34,176 nt of DNA from an uncultured Pelagibacteraceae bacterium (lineage in GTDB: Bacteria > Pseudomonadota > Alphaproteobacteria > Pelagibacterales > Pelagibacteraceae): assembly GCA_902579585.1 (NCBI GenBank), contig CACHHJ010000006.1:1-34176 (forward strand), in the 5' to 3' direction. Under the pieces are notes generated by a model. It worked only from the letters and a program-made list of their open reading frames with translations, ran no database searches and was not told where the DNA came from. Shown piece after piece: positions 1 through 8,373 of this stretch. The first letter of the stretch is position 1. Every line of letters starts with the position of its first letter. Both the position numbers and the translations under genes were made by a program.

Positions 1-573
1 CTTTTTTCTAACAAATAATAAATTTGGACGTTCTGCGAAAGTTTCAAAATTATTTCTATAATAAAAATTTTTTGCAGCCATATTATCTTTCTCATAACAT
101 AGAAATAATATTTTGGCATTAAAATTTTTGATTATTTGCTTAAAAAAATAATTAAATAATTTATCCTTATATTTTAAACTCTTTTTCATATAATATTGTT
201 TATATATAACAAGATGTAATAAATGAAGATAGTTTTTATCAATCGAAGGTTCTGAACCTTTGAATAAACTTTTTAACAAGTGATTAATATTAAACAAAAT
301 CATAATTGGATTCTTTATAAAAAACCAAATTATTTCATTTTTAAGTATTTTATAATTTTTATAATCAACAACTGTAATGACAGATGTTATGCTTTTTCCT
401 TTTTTTATAGAAAACACTTTAATGATATTTTTTTTAACTAATTTTTCAAAATATTTAAAATTAATTTTTGTGAATAAAGATGCAGGAATTTCTTTACATA
501 TAATATCAAATATGTGTTTTAAATTTTTTTTATCCTCTTTTAAGGTAAATTTTCCTAATTTAATATTTTTCAA
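1..573 (-). CDS. GNAT-family N-acetyltransferase, C-terminus cut by window edge
   Basis: An open frame of 191 codons runs off the left edge with no stop. Near the end of the visible protein, at about residues 158-178, it reads LCYEKDNMAAKNFYYRNNF. This matches the GNAT motif-B pattern of an asparagine, then alanine, a Phe-Tyr pair and an aromatic near the C-terminus, which helps bind acetyl-CoA. The first 130 residues are Lys/Asn/Ile-rich and not recognisable. No ATG is suitably placed. The likely start is the TTG at 573-571, which overlaps the upstream gene's stop as TTGA and implies translational coupling. It is the last visible gene of the glycosyltransferase run, so it may acetylate a surface sugar or an amino acid; the substrate cannot be told. 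The family call is fairly sure, the start less so. Confidence 0.7.
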   Translation of the reverse strand, partial: MKNIKLGKFTLKEDKKNLKHIFDIICKEIPASLFTKINFKYFEKLVKKNIIKVFSIKKGKSITSVITVVDYKNYKILKNEIIWFFIKNPIMILFNINHLLKSLFKGSEPSIDKNYLHLLHLVIYKQYYMKKSLKYKDKLFNYFFKQIIKNFNAKILFLCYEKDNMAAKNFYYRNNFETFAERPNLLFVRKK

Positions 574-830
574 TCAGTTCCTAGTTCTTCTCTAATTTTA
601 TTAATAAATTGATTTAATAAAATAGCATCACCTTTATCCAATATTCTATCTTTTTTGACACCCTCTTGAAGTTCATTTCTAATTTTATTTTTTATTTGCT
701 CAATGTTTTCTTTATTTCCTAAAGAATAAAATTTTTGTTCAAATTTAGAAATCGTGTAACCTATAGTTAATTTATAACCTAAGAAAATAAATAAAAATAC
801 AATTAAGGTTTTATAAATAAAAATCTTCAT
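570..830 (-). CDS. Small single-span membrane protein, function unknown
   Basis: This 86-residue protein has one hydrophobic N-terminal segment (about residues 5-25, IYKTLIVFLFIFLGYKL). A charged, probably helical tail follows and ends EELGTD. There is no cleavable signal peptide motif and no domain I recognise. It starts one base after the stop of the GT-C glycosyltransferase and its stop overlaps the TTG start of the acetyltransferase, so it is almost certainly co-transcribed and translated. The position suggests a membrane-anchored accessory factor of the same surface-glycan pathway, but that is inference from context only. Confidence 0.7.
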   Translation of the reverse strand: MKIFIYKTLIVFLFIFLGYKLTIGYTISKFEQKFYSLGNKENIEQIKNKIRNELQEGVKKDRILDKGDAILLNQFINKIREELGTD

Positions 831-831
831 T

Positions 832-2478
832 TTAGTTTATACGTTTATATATTGTGTATATAGGAATTTCATCAATAATTAATTTATCAAACTCTTTAAA
901 ATTTTCTGGTATTTTGTATTTATTATTATATCTGATATCTACCTCATAGATATAATTTGTATAAATATAATCAGCTTTATTATATTCCTGTCCAACAAAA
1001 TTAAGTCTTTTTTTATCATCCTCTTTTAAAAGGGCTTTGCCATTAAAAAATGGTGTCCATGAGGCATTAGCTACATTTATATACACATTATTATTTTCCT
1101 GACTTAAAATATTTTTTAAAGCATCGGCTCTACTCAAAGAAGCTGTATCAACCTGATATTTTTCAACATTATGAGAATTGATTAGATTATTAAAATACAA
1201 ACTTTGATATGGATGGAATTGATAAATTTTAAAAACAATAAAAAATAAAGGCAGAATAGATATAGGAATAAAAAACGTTTTAATTTTTTTATACTTTGAA
1301 ATTATAACATAAAGAAAATAAAGCCCAAAGGCACAAATATAAACAATAAATGTATGGAGAAAATAAAAATGTCTCCAGCCACTTAACATCGCTACGTCAA
1401 AGAAGACTACAAAAAAAATAAATGTAAGAAAAAAAATAATCATGTACACATCTTTTTTTTCTTTTGTACCACGCCACAAATCATTATGAATAGTATTCTC
1501 TTTTACTTTTAATAATCTTCTGAACAATCTAAAGATTAGATATGCTAAACCAATAAATAATAATAACAAATAATATATAGGAGTGGAAATTGTGATCCAG
1601 GTTGGCAAATATGACCTGGGTAAGAATTTAATTAAATAGTACTCACCATTAAATAATATGGATAAACCCATATAATAAAAAAAAGGGTCAAGCCAATTTA
1701 ATATATTTTTGAATTCAAGAGTCCATGCATAGGGAAAATGCAAAAATAGAAAAAGAAAAAAAAAGAATATTAAAAAAAAGGATTTTAAAATAAATTCTTT
1801 GTATTTGGACGTATTAGCTAAAAATTCAAAAAAATAAAAAATTATTATTGAAAAAGGTAAAAACAATCCTACTATTCTTGAAGATGTTGCAAATGCTGCA
1901 AAAAGTGAAAATAAAATTAAATTTTTATATGAATTTTTTTGTATAGTTTCAAGACAATAATAAATTGAAATTGTAAAAACAGACAAAAAAAATACATCTT
2001 TATTATTGTGAAAACTGTCACCAAAGATTCTTGGTGAAAGTATATAAATAAGCAGGCCAATTAGACCTATAAAAAAACCAAATCTATTTTTAAGGATTTT
2101 ATAAAAAAAAATTGAACTAATGAAATATACTATGAAACTAAAAAGATGTCTCATTTCGAAATAATCTTTCGACTCATTTATTCCAAACAAAATCTCTATT
2201 AAAGCCGTTGGTACATCAAATAAAATTCCATAAAAATTAAAAAAATTGATATCTGGTAATTGATTGGTAGCTATAATTTCTTGATACTTCAAATTTGAAA
2301 TTTCAGTTAGTTCACTAAAATTAGTAAAACTTAATAAATAACTTAACCAATGAAAACCATTTTTTCTTTGGAAATGTTCCTCTATACCAATCCCAAAATC
2401 TTTATAAATAAAAATTCCTATTAAGAGATAGATACTAAAAACACTAAATAAAATTAAATTATTTGTCTTGTTGATCAT
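832..2478 (-). CDS. GT-C fold membrane glycosyltransferase (GT39/ArnT-like)
   Basis: A 548-residue polytopic protein with roughly ten to twelve hydrophobic spans. Features typical of lipid-carrier-dependent GT39-type transferases are visible. An acidic first outer loop reads GIGIEEHFQRKNG at about 30-41, corresponding to the family's catalytic DE-type loop. IFGDSFHNNKD at about 151-161 resembles the family's (F)xxSFYNxKD block. There is an RIVG motif near 201 and GWRHFYF at about 367-373. A short soluble tail follows the last span. Such enzymes move a sugar from a polyprenyl-phosphate donor to an acceptor on the outer side of the inner membrane. The GT2 gene ending five bases upstream is a plausible source of that donor. 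The acceptor (lipid A, polysaccharide or protein) cannot be determined. Confidence 0.75.
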   Translation of the reverse strand: MINKTNNLILFSVFSIYLLIGIFIYKDFGIGIEEHFQRKNGFHWLSYLLSFTNFSELTEISNLKYQEIIATNQLPDINFFNFYGILFDVPTALIEILFGINESKDYFEMRHLFSFIVYFISSIFFYKILKNRFGFFIGLIGLLIYILSPRIFGDSFHNNKDVFFLSVFTISIYYCLETIQKNSYKNLILFSLFAAFATSSRIVGLFLPFSIIIFYFFEFLANTSKYKEFILKSFFLIFFFFLFLFLHFPYAWTLEFKNILNWLDPFFYYMGLSILFNGEYYLIKFLPRSYLPTWITISTPIYYLLLLFIGLAYLIFRLFRRLLKVKENTIHNDLWRGTKEKKDVYMIIFFLTFIFFVVFFDVAMLSGWRHFYFLHTFIVYICAFGLYFLYVIISKYKKIKTFFIPISILPLFFIVFKIYQFHPYQSLYFNNLINSHNVEKYQVDTASLSRADALKNILSQENNNVYINVANASWTPFFNGKALLKEDDKKRLNFVGQEYNKADYIYTNYIYEVDIRYNNKYKIPENFKEFDKLIIDEIPIYTIYKRIN

Positions 2479-2483
2479 ATTTA

Positions 2484-3218
2484 CTAAAATTTTTTAAAAA
2501 AACTTATTAATAAAGTTAAACTATACCTAATACATGTATAAATATATTTTAAATTAAAATTGACCACGGTTTTTGAATATCCTGATGCTCTTGTTTCATC
2601 TTTAAATGGTATCTCTATAACTTTATAATTATTTTTTTTTAAATATATTATTAAATCAACAAAATAATTTCCGTAAAAACCTTTTAATTTATAATTTTCA
2701 AATACTTTTTTTTTTATACTTACGAAGCCGCTTGTGTAATCAGTGATATCTTTATACAAGAGTAATTTACATAGTTTATTATAAAAATAACTCTGGTTTT
2801 CATTTATATCCTTATTAAGTTCGGGATTGTTAAAATATCTTTCGCTGTTATTTAGAAAACGTGAGCAAATTATAGCATCATTAGTATCAGCTCCCTCGAT
2901 AAATTTTATAATATATTTTGGCGGATGTTGAAAATCTGCATCCATCCATATCAAATTATCAAACAAAGATTTTTTTATTCCATCATTTAATGAGGCAGCT
3001 AAATTCTTGTTTTTATTTTCCCTTACAATGAGTTTTAAATTTAATTTTTTTTTAAGCATATTCTTTATTGTTTCGATAGTACCATCTAATGAATTGTCAT
3101 CTACGACAATGATTTCGTAATCAATTTGTTTGTTTTCAAAAATATTGGAAATATTATTTATTAAATCCTTTATATGACCATTTTCATTAAGTGTTGGTAA
3201 TATAACGCTGAAACCCAT
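2484..3218 (-). CDS. GT2 polyprenyl-phosphate sugar synthase (DPM1/DPG-like)
   Basis: This 244-residue GT-A glycosyltransferase has the family-2 signatures in order: VILPTLNE near the start, VVDDNSLDGT at about 39-48, and WMDADFQHPP at about 91-100, which contains the metal and nucleotide-sugar binding acidic motif. ICSRF and a conserved RASGYSK stretch near 211-217 resemble dolichyl- and undecaprenyl-phosphate mannose/glucose synthases. The C-terminus has one hydrophobic stretch (YSLTLLISFF) that may sit on the membrane. It makes a polyprenyl-phosphate hexose on the cytoplasmic face. The immediately downstream GT-C enzyme is the natural user. The hexose identity is unknown. Confidence 0.85.
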   Translation of the reverse strand: MGFSVILPTLNENGHIKDLINNISNIFENKQIDYEIIVVDDNSLDGTIETIKNMLKKKLNLKLIVRENKNKNLAASLNDGIKKSLFDNLIWMDADFQHPPKYIIKFIEGADTNDAIICSRFLNNSERYFNNPELNKDINENQSYFYNKLCKLLLYKDITDYTSGFVSIKKKVFENYKLKGFYGNYFVDLIIYLKKNNYKVIEIPFKDETRASGYSKTVVNFNLKYIYTCIRYSLTLLISFFKKF

Positions 3219-3222
3219 TTTT

Positions 3223-4218
3223 TTAAAAATTCTTAAGAGTTAATTTTTTGTTCAAACATATGCATTCAACAAGACTGTACATTAAAGGAAAGTTTTTTTT
3301 ATGATATTTGTTTAATATCTTTGGGCCAAGCTCAAAAGCTAAATCAGCTCCTTCGACAGTTTCATGTTTCATAAATTTTAATTTAGCTTTTTTGTATGTG
3401 TACCCCTCGCCTAAATATTTTCCCATTTTACTATTTCGTCCTCCTGCACTGCTAACATGCAAATCTGCTAATCCAGATAAACCATAAGCTGTTTTTTCAT
3501 AACCTCCATAAAGTTTAATAAATTTACACATTTCAAGAAAAGATTTATAAAAAATTACAGATGCTGTATTTAAATCACTTACTGAACCAATGATCATTGA
3601 ATAAAAATTTTTAATAGCAGCACAATACTGAACACTTCTATGATCATTGGAACATTCAATTTTGTAATAATGTGTCTCAAAAATTTTTTTATGTTTTTTT
3701 GCATTTTCTAAAAATTCATTAGAAAAAACAACAGATGTCCTTTTTTTCATTGCAAGACTCTTGGCTATACATGGTCCAGCAACAGCTGTTATAGACAAAT
3801 TTTTAAATTTAGAAAATTGATCATTTTTAATTATTGATGAAAGTTTATAACTCAAAGTTTCAATTCTTTTATCAAAGATTGTTAAACCTTTTGTGAGTAA
3901 AACAATTGGGACATTGGGATTATGAAATTTTGCTAATTTTTTACCTATCCATTCAATACCCATTGAATTTACTCCCACCACTACTACAGTCGGTTTTGTA
4001 TTTAAAGCTTGATATAATTTATTAGCTTTAAATAGTTTTAATTTTTTAGGTAAATAACAATCTAGATTTTTATAAAACTTTCTACTTTTATTTAATTTAT
4101 CAATTAATTTATCCTCAAGTGGTGATCCAATTAAAGTTACACTGTGACCATTTTCTATGCTCGGGATGGAAAATGCGGATCCCATTGCGCCAGCACCAAT
4201 AATTAATATTTTTGACAT
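3223..4218 (-). CDS. gpsA: Divergent NAD(P)-dependent glycerol-3-phosphate dehydrogenase
   Basis: The 331-residue protein has an N-terminal Rossmann motif GAGAMGSA (about 8-15), a LLTKGL segment, and AGPCIA matching the GpsA GPxxA block. AAIKN carries the expected catalytic lysine. GLSGLADLHVSSAGGRNSKMG corresponds to the family GLxGxGDL...SRN substrate-binding region. It would interconvert dihydroxyacetone phosphate and sn-glycerol-3-phosphate for phospholipid synthesis. It is more divergent than a typical bacterial GpsA, with ADL instead of GDL and SSAGGRN instead of the usual TxxSxxSRN. Its neighbours are the GT2/GT-C genes, four bases downstream, and trkH upstream. A paralogue with a different polyol-phosphate substrate is possible, so the symbol is tentative. 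Confidence 0.7.
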   Translation of the reverse strand: MSKILIIGAGAMGSAFSIPSIENGHSVTLIGSPLEDKLIDKLNKSRKFYKNLDCYLPKKLKLFKANKLYQALNTKPTVVVVGVNSMGIEWIGKKLAKFHNPNVPIVLLTKGLTIFDKRIETLSYKLSSIIKNDQFSKFKNLSITAVAGPCIAKSLAMKKRTSVVFSNEFLENAKKHKKIFETHYYKIECSNDHRSVQYCAAIKNFYSMIIGSVSDLNTASVIFYKSFLEMCKFIKLYGGYEKTAYGLSGLADLHVSSAGGRNSKMGKYLGEGYTYKKAKLKFMKHETVEGADLAFELGPKILNKYHKKNFPLMYSLVECICLNKKLTLKNF

Positions 4219-4221
4219 AAA

Positions 4222-5637
4222 CTAATTTCTAGCAAAAACCTTTCTGATAATTAAAAAAACAGCAAGTAATTCGATTTTAGCTATAATCATAAAAATTATA
4301 AGTGAAATCTTTGAAAGATTTAATAAACTGCTAAAATTAATACCCTCTAAACCGTAAATACTTGACGTTGTTGTGTTTGTTATAGTCAATACTGATAATT
4401 TAAAAGAACTTTCAAAATCAAAAATATCTATTAACAAAATACTACTTAAAATTAAAAGACTTAAAAAAAATAAAATGAATATTAGGAAAGCAATTCTAAT
4501 ATTATCTTTATTTATTTTTTTATCAGTAAACATTATTCTGTTGTCTAATATTATATTAGGTTTAACAAGGCGATATATTTCCAGTATAAAAGCCTTAACT
4601 AAAATATAAATTCTTATAAATTTTATTCCTGATGTACTGGACAAAACAGAGCCTCCACAAATTACAAGTATTAAGAAAAATAAATTAAAATTATTAGGTA
4701 TGGATGTAGTAGATAATCCTGAATTTCCAATGCTGCTAAGAACATTCGTAAAAACACTCAATAAATCAAAATTATTTAACAAATAAAATATTAATGAGAA
4801 TGATAAAAATATAAAAAGTAAATATAAATCTTCGCCATGATACTTTAAATCATTTCTATTAAAAAAAATATTATACATTATATAAAAATTAAAAATTGGA
4901 ATTAAAAAAGAAATAGTCAGGACAAATAATTGTAAATTAGTTGTTATTATATCATTTAGAGAATTAGTTGGCAAAAAACCGCCAGAAGAAATCAATGTCA
5001 TAGATAAATTTAGACTGTTAAAAATTCTAAGACCTGAAAATGAAAGAAGGATAAAAATTATCAAGGTTAAGAATAAATAAATAAAAAAAATTCTATATGA
5101 AACATTTAGTAAATTTTTTGAAAAGTTAATTTTTTTTTCAAAATTATATACATATTCAGTCATTTTAAAATTAATTTGTTTATTAGAAAAAATTAAAACT
5201 AAAAAAATTAAAAATAAAAAACTACCAAGCCATTGTGAGGAAGATCTCCATATTATTAATGGTGGGTCTAGATTTTTTATATCTGCAAGAGTACTAAATC
5301 CTGTTCCAGTTAAACCAGATATAGATTCGAAATAAGAGTCTATAAAAGAGATATTGTAACTGCTCATATAAAAAGGAATTAAAATAAAAAATGAACAAAA
5401 TATATAAATCAAAAAGACTAGAAAAATTTGTTCATATATTCCAATTTCATCTTTCTTTGATTTTCCGAATACAAAAAAAGTAATCCCAATTGTTAAAGAT
5501 AACACCAGGACTACGACGTAAGAATTAACATCTAATAAATATTCAAAGTAATAAGAATAAAAAATATTTATTAGAGAAAGTATGCTTATAGGAAAGCAGC
5601 TCATACCTAAGTAATATAAACTTGGTTGAATTTTCAT
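4222..5637 (-). CDS. trkH: TrkH potassium uptake channel subunit
   Basis: A polytopic 471-residue K+ transporter subunit with four channel-like repeats. Selectivity-loop motifs are visible at SGLTGTGFS (107-115), SSGGFLPT (217-224) and IGNSGLST (303-310). The fourth is a degenerate NTTTSS (about 421-426) without the expected glycine. I place the start at the ATG at 5637, four bases after the trkA stop. A longer in-frame reading from 5703 would add 22 residues lying wholly inside trkA and is unlikely. It works with the cytoplasmic gating protein TrkA encoded directly upstream. Membership of the trkA-ntrX-ntrY transcription unit is likely from the spacing. Confidence 0.9.
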   Translation of the reverse strand: MKIQPSLYYLGMSCFPISILSLINIFYSYYFEYLLDVNSYVVVLVLSLTIGITFFVFGKSKKDEIGIYEQIFLVFLIYIFCSFFILIPFYMSSYNISFIDSYFESISGLTGTGFSTLADIKNLDPPLIIWRSSSQWLGSFLFLIFLVLIFSNKQINFKMTEYVYNFEKKINFSKNLLNVSYRIFFIYLFLTLIIFILLSFSGLRIFNSLNLSMTLISSGGFLPTNSLNDIITTNLQLFVLTISFLIPIFNFYIMYNIFFNRNDLKYHGEDLYLLFIFLSFSLIFYLLNNFDLLSVFTNVLSSIGNSGLSTTSIPNNFNLFFLILVICGGSVLSSTSGIKFIRIYILVKAFILEIYRLVKPNIILDNRIMFTDKKINKDNIRIAFLIFILFFLSLLILSSILLIDIFDFESSFKLSVLTITNTTTSSIYGLEGINFSSLLNLSKISLIIFMIIAKIELLAVFLIIRKVFARN

Positions 5638-5641
5638 TTTA

Positions 5642-7009
5642 TTATGAAGATATTCTAAATATGTCTTCAACCTCTTTAAGTTGTTCCCTTTTAGATAAAA
5701 CAATTACAATATCATCTTTTTCAAAAATAAGTTTAGAACTCGGCATCATAACCTTTTCTTTTCTCACAACAGCTCCAATTCTAACTTGTTCAGGAAGATT
5801 TGAGTCCTTTATAGATTTATTTACAAGCTCAGATGATTCTAAAATTTTGGCTTCAAGAAATTCATATTGTCCGTCTAATAGGGAATATACAGTGTCTATT
5901 GTTCCCATATGTACATGTTTCATTATGGTTGAGACAGTTGCCATTCTTGGATCAACTAAGTCATCAATTTTTAGTGACTCTTGTAATATGTTATAATTAT
6001 GTTTGTTAATTATAGCTATGGTTCTTTTTGATGGCGTATATTTTTCTGCAAGAACACATGCCATTATATTATCTTCGTCGTCTTCGGTTAAAGCAAAAAC
6101 TGTTTCGATTTCCTCAATGTTTGCTTCTTTTAAAATTTTTTCATCAAGTGGGTCACCACATATAACTATCGAAGATGAAAGTTCGCTAGCAATTTGCTCA
6201 GCTCTATTTTTATCTTTTTCAATTATTTTAATTCTCAATCCGTCAGAAGTCTCAAGAAGCTTTGCTAAATGAAGTCCAACATTACCTCCTCCTATTATAA
6301 GAATTTTTTTTGCAACCTTTTCGTCATGACCAAAAACAGAAAGTAATTTATTAATTTGATCTGTGCTCACAACTAAATAAACTTTATCCCCAACTTTCAT
6401 TTGGTCATTTTTTTTAAAGAAAACAAATTTATCTTTTCTTTCCGCTCCAAAAATATATGCTTTAAATTCGGGAAATTTCTTCGTCAAATCATTTAAAGAA
6501 ATATTTGCTATAGGGCATTTTTTTTCAATTAAAATTTCAAGTAATTTAACTTTGTCTTTAACAAATGGAACATTGTCCAATGCGCCTGGAGCCTCGAGTT
6601 TCCTATATAATGATTTGGCTATTTCTCTTTCTGGTGAAATAATTACATCGATTGGTATGTTTGACTTGCTGTATAGTTTACTCCACTTTCCCTCTAAAAA
6701 CTCTTGAGATCTAATTCTTGCAATTTTTTTGGAAATATTAAAAAGAGAACTTGCTATTTGACATACGATCATATTAATTTCATCGTTTCTCGTCACAGCA
6801 ATAATCATATCAGTGTCTTTCGCGCCTGCACTTTCAAGAACTGAGGGAAATGTTGCTCTACCTACAATTCCTTTCACATCCTGTGTATCATTAATCTTTT
6901 TAATATCCTCAGAAGATTGGTCTATAACAGTTACAGAATGGCCCTGTGCTTGTAATTGCTTACTTATTGAAAAGCCAACCATGCCGGCACCACAAATTAT
7001 AATATTCAT
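5642..7009 (-). CDS. trkA: TrkA, NAD-binding regulatory subunit of Trk K+ uptake
   Basis: The 455-residue protein is a tandem RCK protein. The first Rossmann domain begins with IIICGAGMVG (about 3-12), followed by a TrkA_C domain at about 145-225. A second Rossmann domain begins with ILIIGGGNVG (about 236-245), and a final TrkA_C domain covers about 370-455. This length and duplicated layout match canonical TrkA, which binds NAD(H) and gates TrkH at the inner membrane. The gene starts two bases after the ntrX stop and ends four bases before trkH. The ntrY-ntrX-trkA order is common in Alphaproteobacteria; here trkH is added directly to it. Confidence 0.95.
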   Translation of the reverse strand: MNIIICGAGMVGFSISKQLQAQGHSVTVIDQSSEDIKKINDTQDVKGIVGRATFPSVLESAGAKDTDMIIAVTRNDEINMIVCQIASSLFNISKKIARIRSQEFLEGKWSKLYSKSNIPIDVIISPEREIAKSLYRKLEAPGALDNVPFVKDKVKLLEILIEKKCPIANISLNDLTKKFPEFKAYIFGAERKDKFVFFKKNDQMKVGDKVYLVVSTDQINKLLSVFGHDEKVAKKILIIGGGNVGLHLAKLLETSDGLRIKIIEKDKNRAEQIASELSSSIVICGDPLDEKILKEANIEEIETVFALTEDDEDNIMACVLAEKYTPSKRTIAIINKHNYNILQESLKIDDLVDPRMATVSTIMKHVHMGTIDTVYSLLDGQYEFLEAKILESSELVNKSIKDSNLPEQVRIGAVVRKEKVMMPSSKLIFEKDDIVIVLSKREQLKEVEDIFRISS

Positions 7010-7011
7010 GA

Positions 7012-8373
7012 TTAGTTAATACCTTTAATACCTAAAGATTTTAATTTTCGATGAAGAGCAGATCTTTCCATTCCAATAAATTCAGCTGTTTTTGAGATAT
7101 TGCCTTTATTTTTTTTAAGCTGAGTTAGTAAATAATTTTTTTCAAAATTTTCTCTTGCCTGTTTCAAAGGGTATTCCATTGAGATATTGGTATTTTCCAA
7201 AGTTTGAGAAGTATTTTTACTTAGTATTTCATGGAGAAATCTACCAATATTAACTTTATTTTCATTTTGAGACAATATTGATACTCTTTCAACAAGGTTT
7301 CTTAATTCTCTAACATTGCCTGGCCAATGATATGAATACAGTAAATCATCATTAACATTAATTTCAATTTTAGGTATGCCATTAATTTCAGACAACTTTT
7401 TTTGAAAATAATCAATTAGTAAAGGTATATCATCAGACCTTGAACTTAAGCTCGGCAGCTCTATTGGGACTACATTTAATCTGTGAAATAAATCTTCTCT
7501 AAAATTACCCACTAATACTTCATTTTTTAAATCTTTAGATGTTGAAGAAATAATTCTAATATTAACATAAATATCTTCTTTGCCATTTATTCTTTTAAAC
7601 TTTTGATCAATCAAAATTCTTAAAATCTTAGCTTGTGTATCAAGTGGTATTTCTGAAACCTCATCTATTAAAAGTGTTCCACCTTTTGCTTTTTCTAAAA
7701 AACCATATGTATTTGTCCCATCAGGATTTTCTAAACCAAATAACTCTGAGTCAAAATTATCTCCTTTGAGCAAAGCGCCATTTATTACAACAAATGGTTT
7801 TTTATTTCTTTGCGAACTTTTGTGAATTTTCCTAGCTAAAAGTTCTTTACCAGAACCTGTTGGCCCTGATATTAAAATTCTACTATCTGTTGATGCAAGT
7901 TTGGATAAAAGTTTTTTAATTCTTAAGATTTGGTTATTGTTGCCTATAAAATCAAAAGAATGAAAAGATCTATTTTCTAAATTTGAATTCTCTTTCTTGA
8001 GATTAATATTTTCTAATCCACGACTAATAAAATTAAGTAATTGCTCAGGTGCAAAAGGTTTGGTAATAAATTCATATGCTCCAAGTTTTAGTGACTCTAC
8101 AGCCATTTCAACATTGGCATGTCCTGAAATCATTATTACAGGAACTAAATCGGTCTTCCCTTTTATTTTTTTTAATAATTCAATTCCATCCTTGTCTCCT
8201 TTGTCTAATTTAACATCTATGACTGCTATATCTGGGAGTTTTTTGTCAATTTCTAAAACCGCTTGATTATAATTAGCTGCCTCTCTCACATTGTAGTTTT
8301 TATCTTTTAAGATTTCAGAGATTAAATTTCTGATGTCAAAATTGTCATCTATTACTAGTACTTCTTGTATCAT
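7012..8373 (-). CDS. ntrX: NtrX response regulator lacking the GAFTGA motif
   Basis: The 453-residue regulator has a receiver domain (1-120) with phospho-acceptor Asp53 in VIDVKLD and KPF at 105-107. An AAA+ domain follows, with Walker A GPTGSGKE (170-177) and Walker B GGTLLIDE (231-238). A Fis-type helix-turn-helix lies at the C-terminus (about 410-450). The sigma-54 contact loop GAFTGA, expected just after SELFG (209-213), is replaced by LENPDGTNTYG. It should therefore not remodel sigma-54 holoenzyme and probably acts through the housekeeping RNA polymerase, as proposed for some other alphaproteobacterial NtrX proteins. It is the partner of NtrY, which overlaps it by four bases (ATGA). It likely responds to nitrogen or redox state. 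Confidence 0.93.
   Translation of the reverse strand: MIQEVLVIDDNFDIRNLISEILKDKNYNVREAANYNQAVLEIDKKLPDIAVIDVKLDKGDKDGIELLKKIKGKTDLVPVIMISGHANVEMAVESLKLGAYEFITKPFAPEQLLNFISRGLENINLKKENSNLENRSFHSFDFIGNNNQILRIKKLLSKLASTDSRILISGPTGSGKELLARKIHKSSQRNKKPFVVINGALLKGDNFDSELFGLENPDGTNTYGFLEKAKGGTLLIDEVSEIPLDTQAKILRILIDQKFKRINGKEDIYVNIRIISSTSKDLKNEVLVGNFREDLFHRLNVVPIELPSLSSRSDDIPLLIDYFQKKLSEINGIPKIEINVNDDLLYSYHWPGNVRELRNLVERVSILSQNENKVNIGRFLHEILSKNTSQTLENTNISMEYPLKQARENFEKNYLLTQLKKNKGNISKTAEFIGMERSALHRKLKSLGIKGIN

Noticed and set aside
377-595. Plus-strand open frame of 72 codons near the left edge
   Set aside because: It is antisense to the GNAT-like frame, rich in Phe/Ile/Asn as expected of a complementary AT-rich strand, and has no recognisable domain.
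5638-5703. Longer TrkH start at 5703
   Set aside because: The extra 22 residues lie entirely in trkA coding sequence and are hydrophilic. The ATG at 5637 just after the trkA stop fits better.
5622-6272. Plus-strand open frames inside trkA
   Set aside because: They are serine/threonine-rich antisense shadows of a gene with complete, conserved TrkA motifs.
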